Part shown: piece by piece, positions 54,526-64,000 of the stretch
Layout of the letters: each line of letters begins with the position of its first letter
How positions within the stretch are numbered: the stretch's first letter is position 1
Assembly (NCBI GenBank): GCA_963971405.1
Contig: OZ020488.1
Coordinates: 11,101,261-11,165,260 of the forward strand
Length of the DNA stretch: 64,000 nucleotides
Direction of reading: 5' to 3'
Origin: Psococerastis gibbosa
Taxonomy: Eukaryota > Arthropoda > Insecta > Psocodea > Psocidae
Translations under genes and position numbers: made by a program
Notes under the pieces: generated by a model
Seen by the model: only the letters and a program-made list of their open reading frames with translations
Told to the model about the DNA's origin: nothing
Database searches by the model: none

Positions 54526-55649
54526 CTAAAATAAAATAAATTTGTAAATTGAAGTATTGTGAGGAAAAGGTAGTCTTGTTCAAAAAAGCATATAAGTAGA
54601 AATTTGTCAAAGAAAATTTTTTCTCAATTGCGGTACAGCTAGACGTTTTTTTTTATATACACTGGTCGATGTCTGACTTGAATGTTGCGAGTACTATTAA
54701 TGATTTCAAATGGATTGAAAAAGAATAAACAGGTAAGTAAAGTTATCTTAATTAAACTAAGTTGCCAAGATAGTTCAAGCATCACAAACTATGTCGGTTC
54801 ACTTAGAATAGAAGGAAAAGTTAATTACGACGAGGTGCTGACCCTAGAGAGGCTTACATATTTAAACCATCTGCAGCTGAGTCTTGATTGTGGTCAGGGT
54901 CTGGCATCATAGACCATAGTGGGTGTAGTACCTAAATAGCCTAATTACAAATTGCAACTTAAGAGTTGGCCTTGTCTTTTCCTACATTTCTGTCTCATGA
55001 CTATAACGAAAAAAATAGTAAATCTAGATTAGTGATGGAACGCACTAAGGTTGCGGAGATGTAACCTACCCGCAGAATAATACAAAATTGAAATTTGGGG
55101 AGTGTCGTGTTTGACATTATTGTTGTAGTCTATGTAGGTGCCTTTTTAACAGGGCTAATGTATAGCTGGATTAAAATATAAATTAATACCTTTGGCCAAC
55201 ATTAATGGCTCAGATGTTGCAGTCATTATAAATATGATCTCAATAAATTATGTCTCTCAATAGAAGAAATAAATTAGAAAAATTGTCAATTTCTAAAAAA
55301 ATTCAGCAAGAAACCATAACATACACTTTTTGACAATAACGTCTACTGCTTGTAACAATAGAACCATAGACAATAATTGCAACCGGTTTTAACGATTCCA
55401 ATCTGAATTTTTGTGTTATATAAAATTAACAAATCGTATACATTTTTATTAAATAAATTAGTGGAATTTATTATATAAAACTATTTAATAAAATCAAATT
55501 TAACCGTGAAATTCATTTATTTCAATTTTTGTCGACATTTGTAAAAGTGAAAAAATAAACAAAGATTATGAATATTTAAACAAATATGGCGGCTTTCTAA
55601 TAATCTGTTTATGTAATAGATTGCAATTATTTCAATAATTAACTAAGAA
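54526..55649. other. Region between LIN-7 and TMEM9 starts
   Basis: The two genes point away from each other, so this 1.1 kb could be a shared promoter region if the LIN-7 first exon lies within it. I could not find an exon with a suitable donor. AT-rich, no repeat recognised. ATATGGCGGC near 55588 lies just upstream of the TMEM9 start. Confidence 0.45.
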
Positions 55650-56929
55650 ATGGCTTTAAAATGGATAGGTTTAATTGCTGTAATGTGCCTACTTGCTTAC
55701 GAGGCCAAGGTATGTTTTTTGTTAAGCAATTTTCTCCCAGTTGCACCATATGACATGTTTGAATCCTGTGCTCTACTTTTGTAATTTTGCTTAAATGTAT
55801 TTTTCAGGCTGATAATTACGATGATGCTCGGTGTAAATGCGTTTGTCCGTATCCTTCAGTCGTAAATGGTACAAATAGGTCAAATCGGTTATTCTACATA
55901 GGAAACGGGCCTCCAAATAAATGGTAAGTTGATGTCTGGTGCATGTACAAATTATTGTTTTTTTAATTAACAGAGACAGATGTTGGAATGTTATCACTTT
56001 AAAAGAGTCAGGAATTTATGATAAAATTAACACTGCAGTGAGTGTGTAAAAGAATGAAACATATTTTGCTTAAAATACGCTAAAATGGACTATTTTGGCA
56101 CAATATATCATTTTGCTATGAGTGCTTAATAAAAGTTATGTTTTGCCATACGACAGCCTAACTAACTAAATAAGCCTACTTACTGTGTCCACGTCAGGGA
56201 AATTCGTTGTAAAATAGGTTGCGACAGACTAAATAATAATATTTTTATGTAAAACATGACGTGCGTCATCTTCAATCCATTTGAATTCATGAACGAATTA
56301 AATTTGCCCATTCCCCATTAGCCAATCGGTAGGCTACTCTAACTGTTGTGGTTTCGTATTAGGCGGGGATTCCACCAACGTCAATAGTGTTAGTAAATGG
56401 TTTTTGACGTGGTAGCAGACATTTTTAGAATGTCTAAAAATGTCTGCTACCACGTCAAAAAACATTTACTATCACTATGGACGTTGGTGGAATCCTCGCC
56501 TTAGAACAATCTACCTTTTATATTTTTAGTAATTGTGACGGCGTCGTCTTACCGCAGCTTGGTAACGATTTAAAAGGCAGAGAACAAGAGTTTTGCCCGC
56601 GATGTGAATGTATCTACGAGAATCGCAACACCACAATCATCAAGGTTGTCGTCATCATCGTGATTTGGGTCATCTCGCTGCTGTGCATCTACATGTTGTT
56701 CCTGATGTGTCTCGACCCGCTGCTCAACAAACGTGTCAAAGGAAACTACCAGGAACACACGAACGAAGAGGAAGAGGCTGGCGGACCATCTACTTCGCAA
56801 GAGCATCCCATGGGAAGTGTTAGGAGTGGTAATGTTCTCAACAGGGTGGGTCATCAACAGGATAAGTGGAAGAAACAAGTCCGAGAACAACGGAAGAACA
56901 TTTATGATAACCATACTATGCTTAATTAA
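55650..56929 (+). CDS. Tmem9: TMEM9 family transmembrane protein, three exons, complete
   Basis: Endosomal/lysosomal type I membrane protein; the vertebrate member binds v-ATPase parts and aids vesicle acidification. Exons: 55650-55709, 55808-55923, 56530-56929; 191 aa, no breaks, all GT-AG. Signal peptide MALKWIGLIAVMCLLAYEAK in exon 1. Cys-rich luminal part: ARCKCVCPYP, a CNC, and FCPRCECIYENRNTT, with NGT and NTT glycosylation sites. Transmembrane helix about residues 96-122 (VVVIIVIWVISLLCIYMLFL) followed by DPLL. Cytosolic tail with an acidic stretch (NEEEEAGG) and the conserved C-terminus KWKKQVREQRKNIYDNHTML. Human TMEM9 has the same order and near-equal length (183 aa). Intron 2 holds a Harbinger MITE whose end is 29 bases from the start of exon 3. 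Confidence 0.95.
56362..56500. mobile_element. PIF/Harbinger-type MITE, 139 bp, TTA duplication, near an acceptor
   Basis: Starts GGCGGGGATTCCACCAACGT, ends ACGTTGGTGGAATCCTCGCC, TTA at 56359-56361 and 56501-56503. Almost perfect palindrome with the centre AGAATGTCTAAAAATGTCTG. After the TTA only 26 bases remain before TMEM9 exon 3, enough for polypyrimidine tract and acceptor. Confidence 0.9.
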
Positions 56930-58928
56930 TTAGGTTATTCAATCAGAGATACACGTATATCAGATACTCAATCGGTGGTTTCAGCCACGTCATATTAAAA
57001 TGTTTTGTGCAATGAGCTCAAAGTAATTTTTGTAAACAAGGTGTGACTGAGCCAATTTGACGATTAATTGACCGCCACAAAGGCACGAATATGCACCGAT
57101 AAAAATTAATGCATGTAATTTCACACCTTAGAGTAAGGGATGATGCTGAGTAAAAATTTTAAGTTAAACTCTGATCTACAATGTTTTGGTGTCATAGTGC
57201 GACAATTTAATAATAGTCTCCCTGGTAACTTTGTGATAATTCGAAATAGTAAAGTTAAATTAATAGCCTACAATTCTTAGTAGATTCAATATCACAGTTA
57301 AATAACTCCCAAGTAGGAATTGTTTTGTTATTTTAACTTTTTTAAGGCTACTGCAATAATATTAAAACTTTTTATAAATTTGTCAAATTTCAGCAAATAT
57401 TTATTGGAGGCATGGCTGCTGACTAGGGTAGGATTATCCTGGAGAAAGGGCCTGCTTCACCCCTTTCACGCTCAATTTTATTTTTTTTATTTTATAGTCT
57501 GCCCTGTCTTGTCTAGAAAGTCTCTTCAATATTAAACTGCTATGATTGCCCTATTTTATGTAATATATTGAAAGTCTATACAAAACCATTCCATATTCTG
57601 TGAAATTCTAATAAATTGCCTGGTCTGAAAACTTTGACCCATTATTATATACAAATTGCTATAAACTAAGGACCACAGTCGTTACTACTTTGGCGTAAAA
57701 GTGTTTTTAATCATAAGTTCTTCGTATTGCATCACTGTTTTATTACTCTGGAACACTAGGTAAATTGTAATACGCTAAACAACTTGGGAAGAGATGTTAT
57801 TTGCTATTTGGTATCTTCGTAGGTCAATAAAATAAAATAGGTTGTTTATTATATAAGAACAATATATTGACACAACATCAGTCTTAGCTAACTATTGCTA
57901 TCATGGCATAGCTGATGAGCCATTTAACAAAAGGTAACTCAACGATATCCCCTGCTATCACAATTTATAGTGCAAACAAGGAGGAGTTTTTTTTTCAAAT
58001 ATTGGCCCAAGACTGGTGGAATAAAGGGGAATTGAAGTCAAGACTCAAATTTGACATCTAGCATATGCACAGTATTCAAGTATTTATGCTCCGCATAATA
58101 GGCCTACGAGATTTGAGTTCAATAAAATAGGATAGGCTCAGGCAAAGATCTCAAAATCTTTTTCAAACAAAGAATGGCTGTGTTAATTTGACAGGAATAC
58201 AAGTACAGCAACATACGGGACAATTATAAGACTATGGACAAGGGACGAAGTCCACAAATTACGTTAGCATTTTACAAATTTTACATACTGTATATACAAA
58301 CCTTTTAAAAAAAAATTATTCTTGAGTATAGGTAGCTGGGAAGGTATAAATTAGTTCTTAACTCGTAGTTAGCAAAAGTGTTTCGGGTTAATTAGGTATA
58401 GGTATTGAGTGCTACCCTTTCTTTGTAATTGTGTAAAACAAATGTACAGAAATACATGAATTATTATATTATAATATAAATTAATTCCTCGTTCAGCAGC
58501 CTCCAAAGTCCAAAGTGAAACTGATCACATGAAAAAAAATATTTTCGCGCTTGCAATATTAGGGAATTTTTTTAAAAATTCGACAAAGTGCATTAAACAG
58601 ATTTTATACCTACAAGTATCAGTAGCAGAATCCGTAGTCTGAATTTGGTGAAAACGTTTTTCATCTGACCATTTTCGTATTTTTGTAGCTGTGGAAGGAG
58701 GAATTAATTAATTTCGTCAAACTGACGCGGCCATTCTTTGTGTATAAAATATTTTGAAATCTCAGTCTCAACGCAGTTTTGCAATCTACACTCTTTGTTT
58801 AAAAGCGCGACTGCGACAACATTTATGATACAGGTCCTCGACTAGAAGGGCAGGAAATCTTCAAAGGCAGGCGGACCGTCATATTATGGCTGAGGTAGAA
58901 CACGTCTGTTTTTTTTCCTGGCAGTCTT
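56930..58928. other. TMEM9 3' region and convergent gap
   Basis: TMEM9 (plus) and the His-rich gene (minus) converge here. AATAAA near 57610 is a candidate TMEM9 poly(A) signal. No other exon or recognised repeat seen; AT-rich. Confidence 0.45.
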
Positions 58929-60345
58929 CTAGTAATAATCTTCATGACTCTCTCCAGAGTAGCCGTATTCCTCGTGGTCATCCTCCCTACGAATAAGAAA
59001 ACATAATAAGCTAACTGCAGAAATAATTTAAATAAGGCCATTCATAGGCAGAGTTTTGCAAAAATGACAGACATTTTTGAGTCTAAAAATGGCTAATTAT
59101 TGGGCGTATTGTCTATGTGGTTAGCTTAGAAGTGAATAAGGAGATAACGCCAGCATTTTTTGAAGTATGCAACTGTCTGAGTGCTTGGCTTGTTAATATA
59201 TTATAAAGTTCGGTTATTATGCAACCGCGCATGCTATACGTTTAGTGAGAGCATCCGAAGAATGAGGTTCATTTGTGTAGTCATTTTGTAGATGGCAGCA
59301 CCAGTTGCTAAGATATCAAAGCGTTGATTTTTCCATAAGGCTCAATGATATTTTAAAATGATTTTATTTACGTATTATTTTAAAGTGATATTTTTCTGCA
59401 AATCACGGAAAGTATATATATTAAATTATATGCAGCGCAATAAGGTCCAGGCATAGTAAAAATATTAAAAGAATTAATTAGATGCTAAGAACTTAGTTTT
59501 CACATACAAACGGCGGCCATTTTCAATAATATGGATATCGTCAGTCGTCAGCGATCTTAGTGACCAAAACTGTCACAGAACCTTATAGAAATTTTTATAG
59601 TCCAGTCTGCAGATCAGTAAACATTTGTACAAAATACGTTTGGTCCGATCGTCCCAAGATAGGCCTATAGGAGTTCCAAAAATGTAGACAGTTAGTACTA
59701 GTGACGGCGACCACAAATTATCAAAATGTGGAGGAGAATTTCTGCTAATTTAACCTATGTGTTATTTTTCATAGCTCTGCTATGACATGTCCTGGGAAAT
59801 TAGGCCTTGCATAAAAAATCAGTCCGATATTCTCATAAAATAAAATTTTAAATATTGCAGCCTTCAGATCAGCACAAAATTAGGGTAGAAGCTGGAAGTG
59901 TACCTGTCATAACCGTCGTGATGATGGTCGTGGTGCTCCACTGGCTCCTTGTGATGGTGGATATGTTTCTTGATGTGAATGGGCACCTTCTCCACTTTGA
60001 CGTGGTGGATTGTGTGGTATTTAATAGGCACATGGATGACATATTTGACACTGAAAAGCGTTAGGATCAATAATTAATTCAGAATATCATAAGACAAGAA
60101 CAGGAAGTACATACAAAGTGGCAGCTGATGTACAAGCAACATCAATTTACTAATTTACTAATTATTAGGCTATTACATAACCGTATTTTTGCAGAGAGAA
60201 AGTTGTTTTGATATGATTAGTGGTCGGATGTTACTAGGCCACGAGAAAAATAATTGAAAATAAGAGATACTCACTGTTTAGAGTCCCCTCCTGGTGTAGG
60301 AGCGCATAGGGCAAGACTCATCACAACGGTGGCGAAAACGATTAA
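58929..60345 (-). CDS. Small histidine-rich secreted protein, exons 2-4
   Basis: No named family recognised. Minus-strand exons 60275-60345, 59904-60050 and 58929-58986 join with consistent phases (GT-AG; donors GTGAGT and GTACAC) into 91 residues plus TAG. Exon 2 gives LIVFATVVMSLALCAPTPGG, the hydrophobic core and cleavage region of a signal peptide. The mature part is VKYVIHVPIKYHTIHHVKVE, then KVPIHIKKHIHHHKEP and EHHDHHHDGYD, and an acidic Tyr-rich end DDHEEYGYSGESHEDYY. About a quarter of the mature residues are His. Exon 1 should end in phase 0 with a Met and a few residues; I did not find it in the window. Arthropods have many small His/Tyr-rich secreted proteins in cuticle, salivary glands and haemolymph, some of which bind metals; the actual job here is unknown. 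Confidence 0.72.
59400..59600. repeat. Dispersed repeat, inverted partner of 26655-26880
   Basis: ATTATATGCAGCGCAATAAG through CGGCGGCCATTTTCAATAAT and AATATGGATATCGTCAG. Lies in intron 3 of the His-rich gene. Confidence 0.6.
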
Positions 60346-60395
60346 CTGCAACAAACATTAATTATTGATTAAAACACACTTGCTATATTGCTTCG

Positions 60396-60500
60396 GAGGG
60401 CATGTAAAGCAGGTGGCCCCGGGTCTGCCTAGTTGAGTGTAAGTGAGGGCTATAAAGTCTTAACTAGGTTGGGTTTGTAATAGAACAAAAAGTAAATATT
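60396..60500 (+). mobile_element. SINE family F, tail copy
   Basis: GGGCATGTAAAGCAGGTGGC through TTAACTAGGTTGGGTTTGTA and ATAGAACAAAAAGTAAATAT; 5' head missing. Confidence 0.55.
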
Positions 60501-61082
60501 TATATTTGCATAGTTCTAAAACTGTTCAAAATGCTATAGTTCTTTAATATTACAAACCTTTCAGAACTGAAATATTTAGTGGTATACACATACACTTAGA
60601 CTGCAGGCCTATCTGATTGAAAATTATAGTATAAATTGTATAAAATATATAACATGAGCTGGTAAAATGCAAAATAAAACACGAAAAAATAATCTCTTCA
60701 ACAATATTTGTATATTTCAAGGAGCATTAGTAAAATGAGCCAATTGTCGTTGCGTTCCTCAAGTCAACATCCTCTTCAGCATATTCTGAGATGAAACTAA
60801 AGTTGACAACAACCTGAACCGCTGTACGCGGAAGCCCAGAACGGCAAAGCACCTATCTACTAATTTTTAATGAAAATAGTAAAAATAACTTAGTTCGGTA
60901 AGCCGCAAATGCAATACTATTCGTAAATAGGCTAATTAAGAGCATCTTATTAATAAGAAGTTATGAAAGGTACATAATTGCATAGTTTAAAAATTGAAGA
61001 CGTTTATGCTAATAACGCCCCACTTTTAGCAATGCAGCACACGCCACAAAATTGTTATTTAATTGTTTATTGTTATTTAAAT

Positions 61083-61405
61083 TGTTTATTGCTTTCCAAT
61101 TTATACGTAGTATAAGGAAAGCTGTGTGATGGTCAAAATTGTCGATTCCGAGATTTCAACGGATTTACACGTTTTGAGGACCAAGGAATCCAAAAAGTGG
61201 TTTCTACGAAATTATGTGTCTGTCTGTTCATCGATTTACGGGCAAACTACTCGGTGGATTTTGATGAAATTTTGCACGTAGACCTTCACAAAAGTAAAAA
61301 ATTATACCTCAGGACCATTTTCTTTATTTTGCGATACCGGTAAATCAATTATGGGGGGTTTTGCCCCCAAAAAAACTTCTAAAAAAATTATTTCTCAGAA
61401 ACAAA
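61083..61405 (+). repeat. 850-bp dispersed repeat, first 320 bp
   Basis: TTGCTTTCCAATTTATACGT start, then GATTTTGATGAAATTTTGCA; breaks off after TTTCTCAGAAAC. Confidence 0.7.
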
Positions 61406-61480
61406 AAGGATGCAGAAGGAATTACAATTCCCTAGAATAACCACCACGACATCATTACCATGATAATCGCCAATATTCGA
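61405..61480 (+). mobile_element. SINE-like repeat family D, fragment
   Basis: GGATGCAGAAGGAATTACAA, TTCCCTAGAATAACC and GATAATCGCCAATATTCGAT with GAGGCATC; the middle is deleted relative to copy 2. Confidence 0.55.
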
Positions 61481-62545
61481 TATAAGAGGCATCTAAAGGA
61501 ACGAAAGAAATTGTATCATAATATACTGTATACACCGTACGGTAGAATAGTGACGAAATTAATTTTCTCAAGTAGGTACTTAGTGAAAGGTTACACAGCT
61601 GGAAGCCATATCCACAGTAACATAATATACTGTACCTACCTACCTTGCTTATATTCAGATTGTTCTGTAATACTATAATACAATAAATAGGACGTAAAAA
61701 CTTGCACTTAAACTACGAGTTGATCATTAGACCAATGCGCTAATGACTCCGGGTATACCTTCAGGCTGCTTACAGGCTAATATTATCTATGGCGTGACAT
61801 AACTGGTCAGTGCAAGTGGTCCAGCGCAACCTTTGACCCTGAGGCCCTGTCACGGAAGTGAAGTTAAGGGTCGAATTACAGGTCAATGATCTTATCTTTG
61901 CAGGGAAGTATGCCACTGAATAAAAGTAAGCTACTATTGCAGTCTACTAAGGGTGACCAGACTTTTGGAAGAAAAAAGTACAGTACAGTATAGTACAGTC
62001 TGGCGGGTGTGGGATAATAGTAGTAATAATAGTAATTTTGGGCTTAGTCTTTCTTTGAAAAATAGGCATAGAGGCAAAGTGTTAAAAAGACAATGATGGC
62101 TCCCATTGGGATGTATTAATAAAACGAAGAATTGTAATTTAGTAGCAATTTTTTTAAGGTAAACAAAAAATAGCGGTAAAAAATAAGTCTACTAATGCAT
62201 TAAGATAGATTTTCAGAAATGGTCAAGTAGCCTATTTCTGATATTGCGTATGATATGCAATATCATGAATTGTATGATATTATAGATACCAGGTCGGTCA
62301 GTAGGTCCATTCCTTTCTCCATTCACTGCATACTGTCCCTTAACAATAACATTATCATTCATCTTTCATTGTATAGTCCAATTATGTAACACGCTAAATC
62401 AAAGAGAATGCACTGAAGATGACAGATATGATGAAACAAGCCTTCACTTCCAGCGCCGAAATCCCAATATAGACTAATTGATTTCATGCAGGCATTCAGG
62501 TTAGGTAGCCTAGTTAACCAATCTCACCTGTGGGCATACTATGCT

Positions 62546-62665
62546 GGCGATTATTTTTAATCCTAACCTATAAAAATGTAAACAAGATAATTTTACGATG
62601 GAAAGTGTTATTCAAAATTGTTTTGTTTACATTTTTAACCCCAAGAATAAGTTAATATCCATCGC
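62546..62665. mobile_element. Palindromic MITE, CTATGGCGATTA subfamily
   Basis: GGCGATTATTTTTAATCC left end, shared core ATGTAAACAAGATAATTTTA, right end ATATCCATCGCCATAG. Like 35815-35955. Confidence 0.6.
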
Positions 62666-62994
62666 CATAGTAGGTAAATGGTTTAAGGCTGAAACCTTTA
62701 AGGTACCCTGATATCATCATATTGTTGAATGACATGTCATATATTATTTTTGTTTACAATGGAATATGGATATTTCCTGATTGTAGCTCTCACATTCTGC
62801 TAGCTCGTCTAAAATTGTGATATGCCTATAGAAGAAACTTCGATAAGAACTGCTCTCTAAGGCTCTCATAATGACTTGTCCACGAGGAAAATGTTACTAC
62901 TACAACCGAAGCAATTTTTATGGAGGAAGTATGATTTAATGATGAGGTAATATTAACGGAACTGCAGTAGCCGGTGGATGGTCAAGTATTTATT

Positions 62995-63100
62995 GATTAG
63001 AGGTCGGAAAAGACCAAGAAGAGGTCAAACACTGGCGAGGGAAGTAAGGAAGACGTTATGCAACATGCCTGGGGAAGATACCTGGACCATAAACCTATAA
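62995..63100 (+). mobile_element. Possible LINE C-terminal fragment
   Basis: RGRKRPRRGQTLAREVRKTL then a stop; basic, short and weakly like the ends of RTE-type proteins. Confidence 0.3.
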
Positions 63101-63299
63101 CTGCACCATGCTCTGATTAATTTCAATGCATTTATGTATGCGATACGTGACAGTTACTTGCTTTTCCTATATCATGTGTCCAAGACATGGTACCGTGCAG
63201 GTAGGCCTACTACGTGGCGGATAGTTTTTTATTTTGAAGAGGTTATGACCGAAATTGGCGCCCTTTGCTAACAACGTTAGACCGGTTTACGGTAAGCGA

Positions 63300-63395
63300 A
63301 ATTAGAGGATATAAAAAAAAAACTTGGTGGGATTCGAATCCACGATCTATGTCTAACCGGGGCGTCGTCTTAACCGTTGAACCACATGCCCCAAC
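63300..63395 (-). mobile_element. SINE family E, tRNA-like copy
   Basis: Minus strand reads GGGGCATGTGGTTCAACGGT (A box region) and GTGGATTCGAATCCCAC (B box with T arm), then a T run. The acceptor stem does not close, so it is tRNA-derived and not a tRNA gene. Confidence 0.7.
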
Positions 63396-63910
63396 AAGTA
63401 CAGTCCTTCTATAATCAAGTTAAAACCTGACTAAGGAGAAATCATACAAAAGTTAGTCCGAAAGTAATTCCTGTACGAGTAGGACACAACCAGATCTGCA
63501 TTATTTCCATTTGCTTGTTTCAATTTTATTTAAATATTATAGTTTGTTGTGCTGTGGTGCCCCCCCCCCCTTTTTGCTACCGGATCTGCAAATGTGAACT
63601 CAACGGGCGCGGTCTCGTCTACGCCAAGAAGTCTTCGGTAAGCTTTTTCTGCACCCTAACCCCCCCCCCCCCTAAATGGCTAGACTTTAGGGAGGGCAAC
63701 AAGTGCATTACAATTCCCTAGTATGGCATGGAGCAGAAAGTAGAAGAATGCTTTCACGGGACTTGGAACCCTTAGGGTGGCTTAGGGTGACCAATTTAAT
63801 TCGGTAGCAATTTAATAGATATTGTTTATTGCGGGTAAAGCACGGCAGGCCCAACCTAATTTTATGTTCATATTTCAGTATTACTGTTGAATATAGGTAC
63901 AAGGTACATG

Positions 63911-64000
63911 CAAGGCTGTGCCCAGGTTTTTGTTTGGGGGGGGGGGGGTCCAACATTTTTTTTTACGTATTCCATCCATTAATGAAATTACTTTCTATCC
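63911..64000. mobile_element. hAT-like poly-C MITE, cut by the window end
   Basis: CAAGGCTGTGCCCAGG end, then a G run of about 14. Same family as 47333-47502, reverse orientation. Another poly-C pair at 63559-63672 may belong to a related copy. Confidence 0.65.

Larger units (their letters stand above)
60346..64000. other. Right flank, repeats only
   Basis: No further gene recognised except that the first exon of the His-rich gene should lie upstream on the minus strand. Repeats: SINE F tail (60396-60500), part of the 850-bp repeat (61083-61405), SINE D piece (61405-61480), a palindromic MITE (62546-62665), a LINE-like fragment (about 62995-63100), a SINE E copy (63300-63395) and a poly-C MITE running off the window. 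Confidence 0.5.

Noticed and set aside
56570-56914. Antisense frame over TMEM9 exon 3
   Set aside because: Shadow of the conserved TMEM9 coding frame; no motif of its own.
58823-59041. Minus-strand frame as the missing LIN-7 first exon (reads TATLERV)
   Set aside because: The matching splice phase and sequence belong to the last exon of the His-rich gene; the resemblance to the LIN-7 N-terminus is only four residues.
63300-63395. Functional tRNA gene
   Set aside because: A and B boxes are fine but the acceptor stem does not pair and the same sequence recurs at 22600-22800, so it is a SINE.

Overview
This is a eukaryotic nuclear window, most likely from an arthropod (insect or crustacean; the order cannot be resolved). 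The coding sequence is in small exons with GT-AG introns, spread over 64 kb that is AT-rich and crowded with transposable elements. The arthropod call rests on an RPL14 that reads closest to insect versions, a CPT1 gene with duplicated alternative exons at the position where I recall Drosophila CPT1 also uses alternatives, a MADF-BESS protein, and a small histidine-rich secreted protein of a kind common in arthropods. No bacterial, viral or organellar features were recognised.

Genes from left to right: ribosomal protein L14 (minus, 4971-7047, four exons, complete); carnitine O-palmitoyltransferase 1 (minus, 11731-30370, 15 coding positions plus a second version of exon 10, complete, 780 or 781 aa); a MADF-BESS transcription-factor-like gene (plus, 38074-42640) with two MADF first exons that can each splice in frame to one shared BESS exon; a broken THAP-domain gene (plus, 50057 onward) hit by three hAT-like MITEs; LIN-7/Veli (minus, 53510-54525, lacking only a first exon of about 12 codons); TMEM9 (plus, 55650-56929, three exons, complete); and a histidine-rich secreted protein (minus, 58929-60345, first exon not found). 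These genes do not form a pathway: they are housekeeping, mitochondrial lipid-import, scaffold and endosomal-membrane genes that happen to be neighbours.

The rest is mostly transposable-element debris: PIF/Harbinger-type MITEs with 3-bp TWA duplications and TIRs starting GGCGG; palindromic MITEs with CAG...CTG ends; palindromic MITEs at TTAA; hAT-like MITEs with 8-bp duplications, many carrying long C runs; several SINE-like families; 3' fragments of LINEs; an 850-bp dispersed repeat present as an inverted pair around the BESS exon; and two tandem arrays. Target-site duplications and, in one case, an empty site allow several insertions to be ordered in time.

Most notable: (1) CPT1 has two alternative versions of the exon that starts right after its catalytic His-Ser-Trp, one keeping ADAP and one reading ADAA, and skipping both makes an immediate TGA stop; (2) the paired MADF first exons; (3) a LINE fragment that landed on the LIN-7 splice donor and duplicated it; (4) the THAP gene interrupted inside its zinc-binding domain by a datable MITE.
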